Assembly (NCBI RefSeq): GCF_016900775.1
Contig: NZ_JACJKN010000007.1
Span: 58,772 to 122,771 of the forward strand
DNA: 64,000 bases
Direction of reading: 5' to 3'
DNA from: Olsenella uli
GTDB lineage: Bacteria; Actinomycetota; Coriobacteriia; Coriobacteriales; Atopobiaceae
Both the position numbers and the translations under genes were made by a program. The notes beneath the pieces were generated by a model. The model did no database searches. It worked only from the letters and a program-made list of their open reading frames with translations, and was not told where the DNA came from. Below, in pieces: positions 42,810-51,602 of this stretch (positions are counted from its first letter, which is position 1; the number at the start of each line of letters is the position of its first letter).

Positions 42810-43727
42810 CTAGCGGACGAGGTGCGGGCGAGGGGCGTCGATGGAGTCCCAGGGGTCGGCGGGCTTGGCGGGCTCGGGCTCCGTCTCGGCCTCGGGCTGG
42901 GGCTCCGGTTCCTCCGCCTCAGGCTGGGGCTCCGGATCCGGCGCGGGCACGGGCTCCGCAGGTACGGGTGCGAACTCAGGCTGGAGCTCAGCCTGAACCG
43001 GCTCCGGGGCGATAAGAACGGGCGCAGGCTCCGCAATCGGCTCGAGGATGCCGGTCTCCCCCGCCCCCTCGGGCACGAGCGGCTCCTCCATCTCGACCGG
43101 CTCCTCTTCGAGGGGGAGCGGCTCGGGGCTGGGATACGGCTCGGGCTCCGCAGGCGCCGGGGCAGGCGCCGCGACAGGCTGCTCCTCAACGGAGGGCGTC
43201 GCGGGCTCCTCGTCCTTCTCGGCAGAAGCTGCGGGCTCCTGGGGCTGCTCGTCCTTCTCGCCCAGGCTTTCCACGAGCGCGACCAGGCCCTCGACGGTGG
43301 CGGCCACGTCCGGGCGCGGGTCGCCGGCGCCGGAGAAGGCCCACTGGAGAATCCACACCGCGCTCGAGAGCGCGCCGGCAACGAGCACGTCATCCGGGCA
43401 TGCCAGCGTGATCTGATAGAGGCGGTCCCCCACTTGCGTGGTGCGGCCGCTCGAGATGTCCCCGGCGATGTCCGTCTGGGCGAGGAGCTCGACGGTCACG
43501 TGCTCGAGCAGGTGCGCGAGCTCCGTGTCCCCGGCCACCTCGGTGAAGCGCTCGGAGGAGTCTCCCAGGCAGACGTGGTCGACGAGGCCGGGCAGCAGGT
43601 CAAACACGTGCGCCGTGGCCTCGATGTCATCGCTCGTCATGACGGGGGCGCTCGGGGCAAGGGCAACCACGGCCTCGAGGTTCCTCGGGCCGACCGTCAC
43701 CTTCTGGATGTCAAAGAGCTGGGCCAT
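42810..43727 (-). CDS. Stand-alone cyanophycin-synthetase-N-like domain with Pro/Glu tail
   Basis: This 305-residue protein has an N-terminal 165 residues that resemble the small N-terminal domain of cyanophycin-synthetase-like ligases: VFDLLPGLVDHVCLG, AHLLEHVTVELLAQTDIAG, SSGRTTQVGDRLYQITLACP. No ATP-grasp or Mur-ligase domain follows. Instead about 130 residues of Pro/Glu/Ala repeats run to the end. The ATG at 43727 has AAGGGAGGGAG upstream. It stands between the YtxH-like gene and the CBS-domain protein without obvious operon partners. The function of the isolated domain is unknown, and the resemblance is by eye. Confidence 0.6.
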   Translation of the reverse strand: MAQLFDIQKVTVGPRNLEAVVALAPSAPVMTSDDIEATAHVFDLLPGLVDHVCLGDSSERFTEVAGDTELAHLLEHVTVELLAQTDIAGDISSGRTTQVGDRLYQITLACPDDVLVAGALSSAVWILQWAFSGAGDPRPDVAATVEGLVALVESLGEKDEQPQEPAASAEKDEEPATPSVEEQPVAAPAPAPAEPEPYPSPEPLPLEEEPVEMEEPLVPEGAGETGILEPIAEPAPVLIAPEPVQAELQPEFAPVPAEPVPAPDPEPQPEAEEPEPQPEAETEPEPAKPADPWDSIDAPRPHLVR

Positions 43728-43805
43728 CGAGCTCCCTCCCTTGGTCCGCGGCGGACGCGGGCGACTGTGATTCACCCATTGTAGTGAAACTCGGCGGCGG
43801 AGGTT

Positions 43806-45152
43806 CTACTCCTTCGACGAGTCAACGCTCTCCTCACCCTCAGCGTCCTCCGGGGCATCCTCGGCGGGCGGCTCGGGGGCGATGACGCGGAGCATGGAGA
43901 GCCGGCGGCCGCGCATGGACTGCACGCGGAACTGGTAGCCGTCCTTCTCGATGACGTCGCCGGGGCGCGGGAGCTTGTCGGCGAGCTCGAGCACGAAGCC
44001 GGCCACGGTCTCGTACTCCTCGTTGTCCTCGATGGGCCAGCCGAGCTCGATGGCGTCATCGATGGAGAAGCGGCCGTCGACGAGCCACTCGCGGTCGGAG
44101 AGCTGGGTGAGGTACTTGTTGTCAGGGTCGAACTCGTCCTCGATCTCTCCGACGACCTCCTCAACGATGTCCTCGACGGTGATGATGCCGGCCGTGCCGC
44201 CGTACTCGTCAACGACGATGACCATCTGGTCGTGGCTGGACTGCATCTCGGAGAGCAGCGGGATGATGTCCTTGGTGTCCGGCACGTAGTCGGCCGTGCG
44301 GACATGCGCGGCAACGGGGTCTGCGCCGCGGCCGTCGTCGAGGATGGGGCTGATGAGGTCCTTAATGTGCGCGATGCCCACGATGCGGTCCACGGAGTCG
44401 TGGTAGATGGGGATGCGCGAGTAGCCGGTGCGGCGCATGACGGTGAGGACCTCGGAGAGCGTGGAGGTGTCCTCCATCGCCGTCATGTCCACGCGCGGGA
44501 CCATGACCTCGCGGGCGATGGTGTCGCCGAGGTCGATGACCTCGTGGATCATAGACTTCTCCTGGTCGGAGAGCTCGTCGGCGTCCGTCACCATGTACTT
44601 GATCTCCTCCTCGGAGACGCCCTCGCGCTCATCGGCGGAGGCGATGCCCAGGAGGGCGGAGAGGCCGTTGGCGGACTTGGAGGTTAACCAGACGAAGGGG
44701 CGCGCGACGTGCATGAACGTGCGGATGACGCCCGAGACCGACTTGGCCACGCCCTCGGAGTCCGCGAGCGCGATGCGCTTGGGGACGAGCTCGCCGACCA
44801 CGATGGAGAGGTAGGAGACGGCAAGCGTGATGATGACGGGGGCGAGCGGCTGGGCGATGGCCTCCGGCATGCCGAGGCTCATGAACCATCCGCCGAGCGG
44901 ATCGGAAAGGCTCGTGCTGGCAAAGGCCGAGGAGGCAAAGCCGACGAGCGTGATGGCAACCTGGATGGTGGCGAGGAACTGCCCCGAGTCAGCGGAGAGC
45001 TTGAGGACGGCCTGCGAACGCTTGTCGCCCTCCTCTGCCTCCGGTTCGAGGATCGCTCTCTTTGCGGATACGACGGCCAGCTCCGACGCGGAGAAATACC
45101 CGTTGGCGAGCGTGAGCAGAAACGTGACGACAATACTAATGGCTACGTCCAT
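43806..45152 (-). CDS. CNNM/CBS-domain membrane protein (HlyC/CorC family)
   Basis: This 448-residue protein has a DUF21-type membrane domain with about four helices (FLLTLANGYFSASELAVV at the start, VGFASSAFASTSLSDPLGGW). A CBS pair lies at about residues 210-330 (PRVDMTAMEDTSTLSEVL, YSRIPIYHDSVDRIVGIAHI, MVIVVDEYGGTAGIITVEDI). The CorC/HlyC C-terminal domain follows (DGRFSIDDAIELGWPIED), and an acidic tail. Relatives act in magnesium or cobalt efflux; the old 'hemolysin' name is not supported by mechanism. It is a single gene with its own promoter region next to the repeat locus. Confidence 0.9.
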   Translation of the reverse strand: MDVAISIVVTFLLTLANGYFSASELAVVSAKRAILEPEAEEGDKRSQAVLKLSADSGQFLATIQVAITLVGFASSAFASTSLSDPLGGWFMSLGMPEAIAQPLAPVIITLAVSYLSIVVGELVPKRIALADSEGVAKSVSGVIRTFMHVARPFVWLTSKSANGLSALLGIASADEREGVSEEEIKYMVTDADELSDQEKSMIHEVIDLGDTIAREVMVPRVDMTAMEDTSTLSEVLTVMRRTGYSRIPIYHDSVDRIVGIAHIKDLISPILDDGRGADPVAAHVRTADYVPDTKDIIPLLSEMQSSHDQMVIVVDEYGGTAGIITVEDIVEEVVGEIEDEFDPDNKYLTQLSDREWLVDGRFSIDDAIELGWPIEDNEEYETVAGFVLELADKLPRPGDVIEKDGYQFRVQSMRGRRLSMLRVIAPEPPAEDAPEDAEGEESVDSSKE

Positions 45153-45301
45153 GCGCTTGTGCGCGACCTCCTTGGTCCTGGGTCAGATGCGTGCCTCCGA
45201 CAGGGACGATGGAGTCATCGGCACAATGGACTGATTTTAGCAGGTCCGGGGTGTGGGCGCACCTGATGCTACCGAAGGCTTAGCCCCCTCCCGGTCGCGT
45301 C

Positions 45302-45535
45302 TGCGCAGCTGGGCCCTTGGTGCGAAAAAGTTGAGCAGCGCTGCGCAGTCGGCGCCTTGGTGCGAAGGGTTTTTGAGGGGTAGACGAGTAGCGCCGTCGC
45401 GCCAACAGGCGTTTTGCAGAACCCGCTCGCCCCCTACGGCCCCCGAATCGCCTCATAGGCCAAAAAGGCCTTCGCACTAAGGGCCTGACTGCGCACCGGA
45501 AGGCCGTCATTTCGCACCAAGGGGCTGATTGCGCA
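45302..45535. repeat. Paired direct/inverted 25-bp repeat element, locus A
   Basis: Two plus-oriented units (45302-45326, 45342-45366) are followed, after 104 bp, by two minus-oriented units (45471-45495, 45511-45535). Each unit starts TGCGCA, has a core near AGGCCCTTGG and ends TGCGAA. Within each pair the starts are exactly 40 bp apart, leaving a 15-base spacer that is not conserved and not complementary between arms. A TTTTTG/CAAAAA extension borders the inner units. Locus B at 52783-53015 has the same plan. The element fills the intergenic space 45153-45561, in which no gene is seen. Confidence 0.9.
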
Positions 45536-45561
45536 CGGAGCGTCCTCGACCGATGCGAGGG

Positions 45562-46584
45562 TCAGAGAACAACCCCCTCGTAAGGATGCTCGCGCTCCCA
45601 GTCGGCGACCTCCTTGCTCACGGGGCCGAACAACATCTCGCGCAGTTCGCGCCGCCTCCCGAGCATGGCCTCAGACGCCGGACGACGGCGCAGCCCCATG
45701 CCCTCCGCAAGCTGCGTCATGAAGCTGTTGAGCCGGTCGTTTGCCATGAGGTCGTCGTTCATGAGCCTCATGACGTGATATCCCTCCCGCTCGAAGGCGC
45801 GGCGGCGTCGCTCGTCCCTGCCTATCGCCTGGGCGCTTGCGTGAAACTCGTCGCTCTCGTACTCCACGATCATCTTCTTGTCCGGCCAATAGAAGTCGGG
45901 CGTGAGGGTGTCCGTTCCAACGATTGCCTCGAGCTGCCCGGACAGCTTGATGGGCTGGTTCATCGCAAACCCCGGCATGAAGAACCCGCCCATCGAGCGG
46001 GGCATCATGAGCGAGATGGCAACGTCCGTCTCTCGCGGGGAGTTTGAGTTGGGCGCAACAAGCTCCAGGGCGCGGCAGGCCCGCGTGGCGCCGCGAACGC
46101 GCATCGCGCGCCCTGAGAGGGCATACCCCCTCAGCTCGCCGAGGTCGACGAGCGGGCGGAGGTCCTTGACGAGCTCGCCCGCCGCGTCGAACCCGTAGGA
46201 CCCCGTCATCTCATAGGCAATACGCGCCAGGTCCACGAGGGAAGCCACATACGCGAGCTGCACCAGGACGACCGGCATCCGGCAGACGGCCACGTCGTCA
46301 TCTATATAGAAGAGATTGGGGAAAGACATGGGTGCGGAGCAGGAATGAGGGGTCACGAGCGGGTTCCTTGCCCGCTCGGACCTCTTGGGGGCAACAACGT
46401 CTATCGGGGCGGCGGCGCCAAGCAGCTCGATGGCGCGCCGCGCGCGCGAGCCCACGTCCTGAGGCAGGCGGCCGTACGTCCGCCCCACCGCCTCAGGCTC
46501 CTGGAGGTCGGACGAGGCCACGCGGGCCGCGCGCCAGAAGTCGAGCGCCGTTTGGTAGCCAATGATCAGCTTCTGTTCCGCCAT
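45562..46584 (-). CDS. Protein with C-terminal Vsr/DUF559-like nuclease fold
   Basis: This 340-residue protein has a C-terminal part (about residues 220-300) that reads like a PD-(D/E)XK or Vsr-type endonuclease: TLTPDFYWPDKKMIVEYESD, EFHASAQAIGRDERRRRAFE, GYHVMRLMNDDLM. This is the arrangement of the DUF559 family. The N-terminal 200 residues are of unknown fold (TALDFWRAARVASSDLQEP, RARRAIELLG) and include SHCSAP-like and FYIDDDVAVCR segments. I infer a family of stand-alone nuclease-like proteins with unknown substrate, perhaps related to AbiEi-type proteins. The ATG at 46584 has AAAAGGGTGATGG upstream. Confidence 0.65.
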   Translation of the reverse strand: MAEQKLIIGYQTALDFWRAARVASSDLQEPEAVGRTYGRLPQDVGSRARRAIELLGAAAPIDVVAPKRSERARNPLVTPHSCSAPMSFPNLFYIDDDVAVCRMPVVLVQLAYVASLVDLARIAYEMTGSYGFDAAGELVKDLRPLVDLGELRGYALSGRAMRVRGATRACRALELVAPNSNSPRETDVAISLMMPRSMGGFFMPGFAMNQPIKLSGQLEAIVGTDTLTPDFYWPDKKMIVEYESDEFHASAQAIGRDERRRRAFEREGYHVMRLMNDDLMANDRLNSFMTQLAEGMGLRRRPASEAMLGRRRELREMLFGPVSKEVADWEREHPYEGVVL

Positions 46585-46644
46585 GCCATCACCCTTTTCT
46601 TTAATAAAGTATTCTTAATATATTATATTTGAAAAGGGAATGCC

Positions 46645-46681
46645 AGAAAAAACCGCCCGGACGTGCGGGGCGCCCGGGCGG
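46645..46681 (-). terminator. Intrinsic terminator of the flavodiiron gene
   Basis: On the minus strand CCGCCCGG pairs with CCGGGCGG (arms 46653-46660 and 46674-46681) and is followed by six T residues. It lies about 25 bp after the stop of the flavodiiron gene. Confidence 0.85.
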
Positions 46682-46706
46682 TCGTTCTTCTCAGCTTCTG
46701 CGATTG

Positions 46707-47891
46707 CTACGCCGTGAGCTCCTTCACGGCCTCGGTCGCGGCGGTGAGCTGCTCGTCAGAGGGAATCCAGTTGATGGCAATGGTCTTCACCGGCATCTGG
46801 AAGCCCGCGGCCTCGAGCTCCTTGGCCACGTTGTTGGGACCCATCGGCGCCCAGCCGTAGGAGCCAAACGCCAGGCCCACGCGGTTCTCGTTTTTGGGCG
46901 AGAGGCCCTTCATGTACGTGAGGAAGCTCGCCACCGTGGGCAGCATCTGGCTGTTGAGCGTAGGCGAGCCCACGCAGACGTACTTGCAGTCCAGGAACAC
47001 GTCCAAGACGTTGGAGATGTGGTTCTCCTTGAGGTCCATGAGCTGCGCCGGAATGCCGGCGGCAAGGAAGCCGTCCACGAGCGCGCGGGCGATCTTCTCG
47101 GTGGAGTGCCACATGGAGTCGTAGACCACCACGGCGCGCTCGCGCACCTCGCCGGAGACAAAGCCCTCGTACGCCTTGAGGATGTCCTCCACGTGAGAGC
47201 GCCAGATCACACCGTGCGCCGGGCAGATCATGTCGAGCGCGTCCGGGCCGAGGCCGCGCACGGCCTTCACGGCCGCGGTGGCCTGCGCGCGGTACGGCTG
47301 CACGATGTTGGCGTAGTACTTGCGCGCCTGGTGCATGACCTCGCACATGTCGTTCTCGTCGTCAAAGCGGCCGGAGCTGGCAAAGTGCTGGCCAAAGGCG
47401 TCGTTGGAGAAGAGGATCTTGTCGTAGGCGTCATAGGTGACCATGTTGTCCGGCCAGTGGACCATGGGCGTCTGCACAAAGGTCAGCGTGCGCTTGCCAA
47501 TGCAGAGGGTGTCGCCGGTCTTGACGCCGTGGTAGCCCAGGTCGCCGAAGTGCGCGGTCATGTTCTTGACGCCCTGCGGCGCGGAACAGTAGATCTCCGC
47601 CCCGGGCGCGAGCTCGTGGATCACGGAGGTGGATCCGGAGTGGTCCATCTCAACGTGGTTGGCAATGAGCACGTCGATCTTGGACGGGTCGATCACCGAG
47701 GAGATGCGCTCGAGGAGCTCGTCCTTGAAGGTAATCTTGGCGGTGTCGATGAGCGTGACCTTCTCGTCCAGGATGAGATAGGCGTTGTAGGTGATGCCGG
47801 CCTCGGTGGTGTACCCGTGGAACTCGCGCGCGTTCCAGTCGAGCGCGCCGACCCAGTAGACATCCGGCTTGATCTGAACTGCGGAGAGCAT
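46707..47891 (-). CDS. FprA family A-type flavodiiron protein
   Basis: This 394-residue flavodiiron protein reduces oxygen to water or nitric oxide to nitrous oxide in anaerobes. The N-terminal metallo-beta-lactamase-like domain binds two irons (IANHVEMDHSGS, DNMVTYDAYDKILFSNDAFG, CPAHGVIWR). The C-terminal flavodoxin domain has VVVYDSMWHSTEKIARALVD and CVGSPTLNSQMLPT. Length and order are standard for the short class A type, which needs rubredoxin as a separate electron donor; no rubredoxin gene is adjacent. AGGAGGTAGCC precedes the ATG. Its presence fits an anaerobic or microaerophilic host. Confidence 0.95.
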   Translation of the reverse strand: MLSAVQIKPDVYWVGALDWNAREFHGYTTEAGITYNAYLILDEKVTLIDTAKITFKDELLERISSVIDPSKIDVLIANHVEMDHSGSTSVIHELAPGAEIYCSAPQGVKNMTAHFGDLGYHGVKTGDTLCIGKRTLTFVQTPMVHWPDNMVTYDAYDKILFSNDAFGQHFASSGRFDDENDMCEVMHQARKYYANIVQPYRAQATAAVKAVRGLGPDALDMICPAHGVIWRSHVEDILKAYEGFVSGEVRERAVVVYDSMWHSTEKIARALVDGFLAAGIPAQLMDLKENHISNVLDVFLDCKYVCVGSPTLNSQMLPTVASFLTYMKGLSPKNENRVGLAFGSYGWAPMGPNNVAKELEAAGFQMPVKTIAINWIPSDEQLTAATEAVKELTA

Positions 47892-47942
47892 GGCTACCTC
47901 CTATTGATGAGCTGTGACGGAACGGCCTCAATCCTAGCAGAA

Positions 47943-48026
47943 CGGGCGGTCGGCCCCGGGGAACCGACCGCCCGCGTGGGGGTCACGATGGTGGGGCGCG
48001 CAAAAGCGGCCGTCCCTTTTGCGCGC
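47943..48026 (-). terminator. Double hairpin terminator after the EF-G-like gene
   Basis: The first stem, CGGGCGGTCGG with CCGACCGCCCG, lies at 47943-47953 and 47964-47974. The second, GCGCGCAAAAG with CTTTTGCGCGC, lies at 47996-48006 and 48016-48026 and touches the stop codon of the EF-G-like gene. Only short T runs follow on the minus strand. Confidence 0.7.
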
Positions 48027-50101
48027 TACTTCTCGCCGGCGGCGCGGCGGGCGGCGTAGTCATCCGCCAGGCGCTGCTGGATGTCGTGCGGGACCTGCTC
48101 GTAGCCGGAGACCTCCATCTCAAACTCGCCGGTGCCGCGGGAGAGCGAGCGCAGGCGGGTGGCGTAGTCGGTGACCTCGGCGTACGGGACGGTGGCGGAG
48201 ATGGTGGTCTCGCCGGCGGTGGCGCCGGTGCCGGCCTCCATGCCCTCGACGCGGCCGCGGGAGGCGGAGACGTCGCCCATCACGGAGCCGGCATAGCTCT
48301 CCGGCACGGTGATCTTGAGGTGCGCCATGGGCTCGAGCAGCACGGGCTCGGCCTGCGCGACGGCCTTCTGGAAGCCGATGCGCGCGGCGGTCTTGAACGC
48401 CATCTCGTTGGAGTCGACCGGGTGGTAGGAGCCCTCGTAGACGGCGCACTTGACGTCGATCATGGGATAGCCGGCGAGCACGCCCTCGCGCATGGTCTCC
48501 TGGACACCCTTGTCGATGGCCGGGATGAAGCCGCGCGGGATGTGGCCGCCCACGACCTCGTCCACGAACTCGTAGCCGGCGCCCGGGTTGGGCTCGATGC
48601 GCAGCCAGCAGTCGCCGTACTGGCCGGCGCCGCCGGTCTGCTTCTTGTGGCGGCCCTGGGCGGAGGCCACGCGACGGATGGTCTCGCGATACGGAATCTT
48701 GAGCGCCACGGTGTGGGCGGTGATGCCCGCGCGGTCCTCAAGACGGTCGAGAAGGACGCTGACCTGCGCCTCGCCGATGGCGGAGATGACGGTCTGGCCG
48801 GTGTCCTCGTCGCGCTCCACCTTGAGGGTGGGGTCGGCGTCCGCGGACTTCTCGAGGAAGGCGTAGAGCTTGCCCTCGGTGCCGCGTGCGTCGGGCTCGA
48901 TGGCAATGCGGTAGAGCGAGTTGGGGAAGCGGAACTCGGCCGCCTCGACCTTGCCGGTCACGGAGAGCGTGTCGCCGGTCATGGCCTCGAGCTTGGGAAC
49001 CACCACGATGTCGCCAGCGGCTGCGGACTGGACGTCGGTGGTCTCCTTGCCGCACATCTGGTAGAGGTGGCCCAGGCGCTCGGACTTGCGGGTGCGGGCG
49101 TTGGCGAGCTCCATGCCCGGCGTGACGGTGCCGGCGAGGACCTTGAGGAAGGAGAGGCGGCCGTTCTGCGGGTCGTTGAGGGACTTGAACGCAAAGACCA
49201 CGGGACGCTCGTCGTCCTCGGAGATGTCAAGCTGCTCGCCGTTCACGAGCGGGATGCGGCCAAAGTCGGCCATGGTGGGGAACCACGCCACGGCGGCGTC
49301 CATGAAGGAGATGACGCCCTCCTCGCGCACGCAGCTGCCGGCGAAGACGGGGACGAAGACGCGGTCGCGGATGGCCTTGGCCAGCAGGCTCTCGAGCTCC
49401 TCCTGCGTGACCTCCTCGCCCTCGAGGTACTTCATCATAATCTCGTCATCCGCCTCCACGACGAGCTCGGTGAGCTGCGCGCGGGCGGCCTCGGCGGCGT
49501 CCTTGAACTCGGCGGGGACGTCCTCAACGACGGGCTTGCCGCCCTCGAGGTGGCGCGCCGTCATGTGGACGACGTCGATGATGCCCTTGAAGGCCTCGCC
49601 GGAGCCCATCGGGATGGTCACGGGCGCGAGGCTGTTGCCAAAGCGGTCCTGGAGCGCGGCCATGGCCACGTCAAAGTCCGCGTCCGGGCGGTCGATGCGG
49701 TTGACAAAGAGCGCGCGGGCGAGGCTCTGCTCCTCGGCCGCGTACCACAGGCGGGTGGTGATGGTGCCCGGGCCAGAGGCGGCGTCGACCATGAAGAGCG
49801 CGGTCTCGCAGGCGCTCATGGCGGCGTAGGCGTCACCCACGAAGTCGGGGTAGCACGGGGCGTCGAGCACGTTCAGGCGCGTACCCTCCCAGATGATCGG
49901 GGCAATGGAGGTGGAGATGGAGAAGCCGCGCTCCCCCTCCTCGCCGTCGTAGTCAAGCGTGGGCTTGGTGCCGGCGTGGCCGCCGAGACGGGTGGTACGC
50001 CCCGTCAGGTGAAGCATGGCCTCGGCCAGCATGGTCTTGCCCACGCCGCCTTGGCCCACAAGGACCACGTTCTTGACCTTCTCCGTTCCCTTTGCAGCCA
50101 T
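48026..50101 (-). CDS. EF-G paralog (elongation factor G-like GTPase)
   Basis: This 691-residue protein has the full five-domain EF-G layout: G domain, domain II (GRLSFLKVLAGTVTPGMEL), and domains III-V (GIGEAQV-like ISAIGEAQVSVLLDRLED, YGDCWLRIEPNPGAGYEFVD, PESYAGSVMGDVSASRGRVE). The G motifs deviate from canonical EF-G: G1 is GQGGVGKT, G3 is DAPCYPDF in place of DTPGHVDF, and G4 is NRID. The usual catalytic histidine after PG is therefore tyrosine, as in several actinobacterial EF-G-like paralogs, and the glycine is cysteine. It is probably not the housekeeping fusA. The ATG has GGGAGG five bases upstream. Confidence 0.88.
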   Translation of the reverse strand: MAAKGTEKVKNVVLVGQGGVGKTMLAEAMLHLTGRTTRLGGHAGTKPTLDYDGEEGERGFSISTSIAPIIWEGTRLNVLDAPCYPDFVGDAYAAMSACETALFMVDAASGPGTITTRLWYAAEEQSLARALFVNRIDRPDADFDVAMAALQDRFGNSLAPVTIPMGSGEAFKGIIDVVHMTARHLEGGKPVVEDVPAEFKDAAEAARAQLTELVVEADDEIMMKYLEGEEVTQEELESLLAKAIRDRVFVPVFAGSCVREEGVISFMDAAVAWFPTMADFGRIPLVNGEQLDISEDDERPVVFAFKSLNDPQNGRLSFLKVLAGTVTPGMELANARTRKSERLGHLYQMCGKETTDVQSAAAGDIVVVPKLEAMTGDTLSVTGKVEAAEFRFPNSLYRIAIEPDARGTEGKLYAFLEKSADADPTLKVERDEDTGQTVISAIGEAQVSVLLDRLEDRAGITAHTVALKIPYRETIRRVASAQGRHKKQTGGAGQYGDCWLRIEPNPGAGYEFVDEVVGGHIPRGFIPAIDKGVQETMREGVLAGYPMIDVKCAVYEGSYHPVDSNEMAFKTAARIGFQKAVAQAEPVLLEPMAHLKITVPESYAGSVMGDVSASRGRVEGMEAGTGATAGETTISATVPYAEVTDYATRLRSLSRGTGEFEMEVSGYEQVPHDIQQRLADDYAARRAAGEK

Positions 50102-50185
50102 GATGCCTCCCTTGGACGGGGTTTATGCACGATGTGACTCACCTTACCCACGTTTGAGGGCGGCGTTACGCACATATCGGGCAAC

Positions 50186-50292
50186 GGGCGAGAAGAACGG
50201 TGAGGGCGGTGACCTGACAAAGGCGATGACAAAGGCGACAGGGTCGTTTGTCATCGCCTTTGTCAGGTCACGACTCGGGGTTCTTCTCGCCC
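50186..50292. repeat. Nested inverted repeat overlapping the end of the small RHH gene
   Basis: The inner perfect 25-bp arms (50209-50233 and 50247-50271) enclose a 13-base loop and themselves contain a 12-bp tandem repeat (TGACAAAGGCGA twice). Outer arms GGGCGAGAAGAAC (50186-50198) and its complement (50280-50292) lie further out. The right arm contains the stop codon of the ribbon-helix-helix gene. It may act as a terminator or protein binding site, or protect the mRNA end. Confidence 0.85.
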
Positions 50293-50444
50293 TTCTTGGG
50301 CAGGCGGCCTGCGCGACGCAGGGCGTCGCGCAGGATCCACTCGACCTGCCCGTTGGCGGAGCGCATCTCGTCTGCGGCCCAGCGCTCCACCGCAGCCCAG
50401 ACCTCGGGGTCTATACGCAGGGGATATTGCTTGCGCGCGGCCAC
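50268..50444 (-). CDS. Small ribbon-helix-helix (Arc/CopG-like) DNA-binding protein
   Basis: This 58-residue protein starts at a GTG and reads [20 protein letters not shown], then [20 protein letters not shown] and [17 protein letters not shown]. The KQYPLRID strand followed by two helices is the ribbon-helix-helix fold of Arc-type regulators, which bind DNA as dimers. It lies 12 bp after the SPFH gene and must be co-transcribed with it. An Arc-like gene next to an SPFH gene is an arrangement I recall from other actinobacteria, without a known target. It could bind the inverted repeat at its own 3' end (speculation). Confidence 0.75.
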   Translation of the reverse strand: MAARKQYPLRIDPEVWAAVERWAADEMRSANGQVEWILRDALRRAGRLPKKGEKNPES

Positions 50445-50456
50445 GTCGTCAGAGCC

Positions 50457-51473
50457 CTACTGGTAGAGGGAACCGGTGTTGAGGACGGGCTGGGCCTCGG
50501 ACTCGCCGCAGAGGACGACCATGAGGTTGGAGGCCATCACGGCCTTGCGGTCCTCGTCAAACTCCACCACGCCGCCGTCGGAGAGCTCCTTGAGGGCCAT
50601 GTCCACCATGGAGACCGCACCCTCGACGATCTTCTTGCGCGCGGCGATGATGGCCTCGGCCTGCTGGCGGCGCAGCATCGCCTGGGCGATCTCAGGCGCG
50701 TAGGCCAGGTGCGTGAGGCGGGCGTCGTCCACGGAGACGCCGGCGGGGGCGAGGCGACGGTCGAGCTCCTCCTTAAGGGTGGCGGAGACCTCCTCGATGT
50801 TGGAGCGCAGCGTGATGGACTGGTTGGAGGCGTCGTCGTCCTCCATGTGGTCGTAGGCGTAGACGCTGGCCACGTGACGCAGCGCGGTCTCGGTCTGCAT
50901 GGCCACGTAGCTGGGATAGTGGTCCACGTCGAAGAGGGCCTTGGCGGTGTCGGCCACGTGCCAGACCACTACGGTCGCAATCTCGATGGGGTTGCCCATC
51001 TTGTCGTTGACCTTGAGGCGGTCGCCGTTGAGGGTGCGGGCGCGCAGGGAGACCTTGGTGGAGAGGGCCTTTGCGGCGGCGGCCTTCACGGACGGGTTGC
51101 CCTCCTCCAGGCTGATGTCAACGGAGGCGCCGGTGCCATCCGAGCCCAGGCTGTGGCTATAGAAGGGGTTGGCCCAGTAGAAGCCAGAGTCGCGGACGGT
51201 GCCCACGTAGTTGCCAAAGAGCACGAGCACGCGGGCCTGGCCCGGCTGGAGCGAGAAGAAGCCGCTGCTGAGGATGATGGCAACGATGAGCAGCACGATG
51301 CCGCCGACGAGCAGCACGGGACCCGTAACGGGTGCGGGGACGCCGGCCTCCTCAGACGTGGCCAGGATGATGATGCCCTGGACCATGCCCCAGATGGAGG
51401 CAGCGTAGGCGGCGAGGGTGATGAAGAGCATGGGCCAGCCTGACGCGGCGCGGGCCTGCTTCTCTACGGTCAT
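50457..51473 (-). CDS. SPFH/Band 7 domain membrane protein
   Basis: This 338-residue protein has two N-terminal hydrophobic segments (about residues 12-38 and 50-72), followed by an SPFH domain. Characteristic stretches are [61 protein letters not shown] and a C-terminal coiled coil ([20 protein letters not shown]). SPFH proteins form oligomeric rings that organise membrane microdomains or regulate proteases. ATG 51473 with AAAGGAA was preferred to the longer frame. The Arc-like gene follows directly. Confidence 0.9.
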   Translation of the reverse strand: MTVEKQARAASGWPMLFITLAAYAASIWGMVQGIIILATSEEAGVPAPVTGPVLLVGGIVLLIVAIILSSGFFSLQPGQARVLVLFGNYVGTVRDSGFYWANPFYSHSLGSDGTGASVDISLEEGNPSVKAAAAKALSTKVSLRARTLNGDRLKVNDKMGNPIEIATVVVWHVADTAKALFDVDHYPSYVAMQTETALRHVASVYAYDHMEDDDASNQSITLRSNIEEVSATLKEELDRRLAPAGVSVDDARLTHLAYAPEIAQAMLRRQQAEAIIAARKKIVEGAVSMVDMALKELSDGGVVEFDEDRKAVMASNLMVVLCGESEAQPVLNTGSLYQ

Positions 51474-51589
51474 TTCCGTTCCTTTCAACGACGCTGCGGC
51501 CCCCTGTGGGTCGCGGTGCGCTGAGGTCATTGTGATATCACATTGGTCTCAGCGCAAGACCCGGTGGAGACGAGTCAGCAAACGGCAGG

Positions 51590-51602
51590 TATACTGGTCC
51601 GC
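51590..51602 (+). promoter_or_regulatory. -10 element giving a probable leaderless mRNA for the methyltransferase
   Basis: TATACT (51590-51595) is followed by only seven bases before the ATG at 51603, so transcription would begin at or next to the start codon. No ribosome-binding site is present. A -35 element is not clear. Confidence 0.5.

Noticed and set aside
45302..45535. CRISPR array or simple REP sequence at the 25-bp repeats
   Set aside because: Spacers are only 15 bases and half of the units are inverted, which excludes CRISPR; the two-plus-two order at fixed 40-bp spacing is more regular than ordinary REP clusters.
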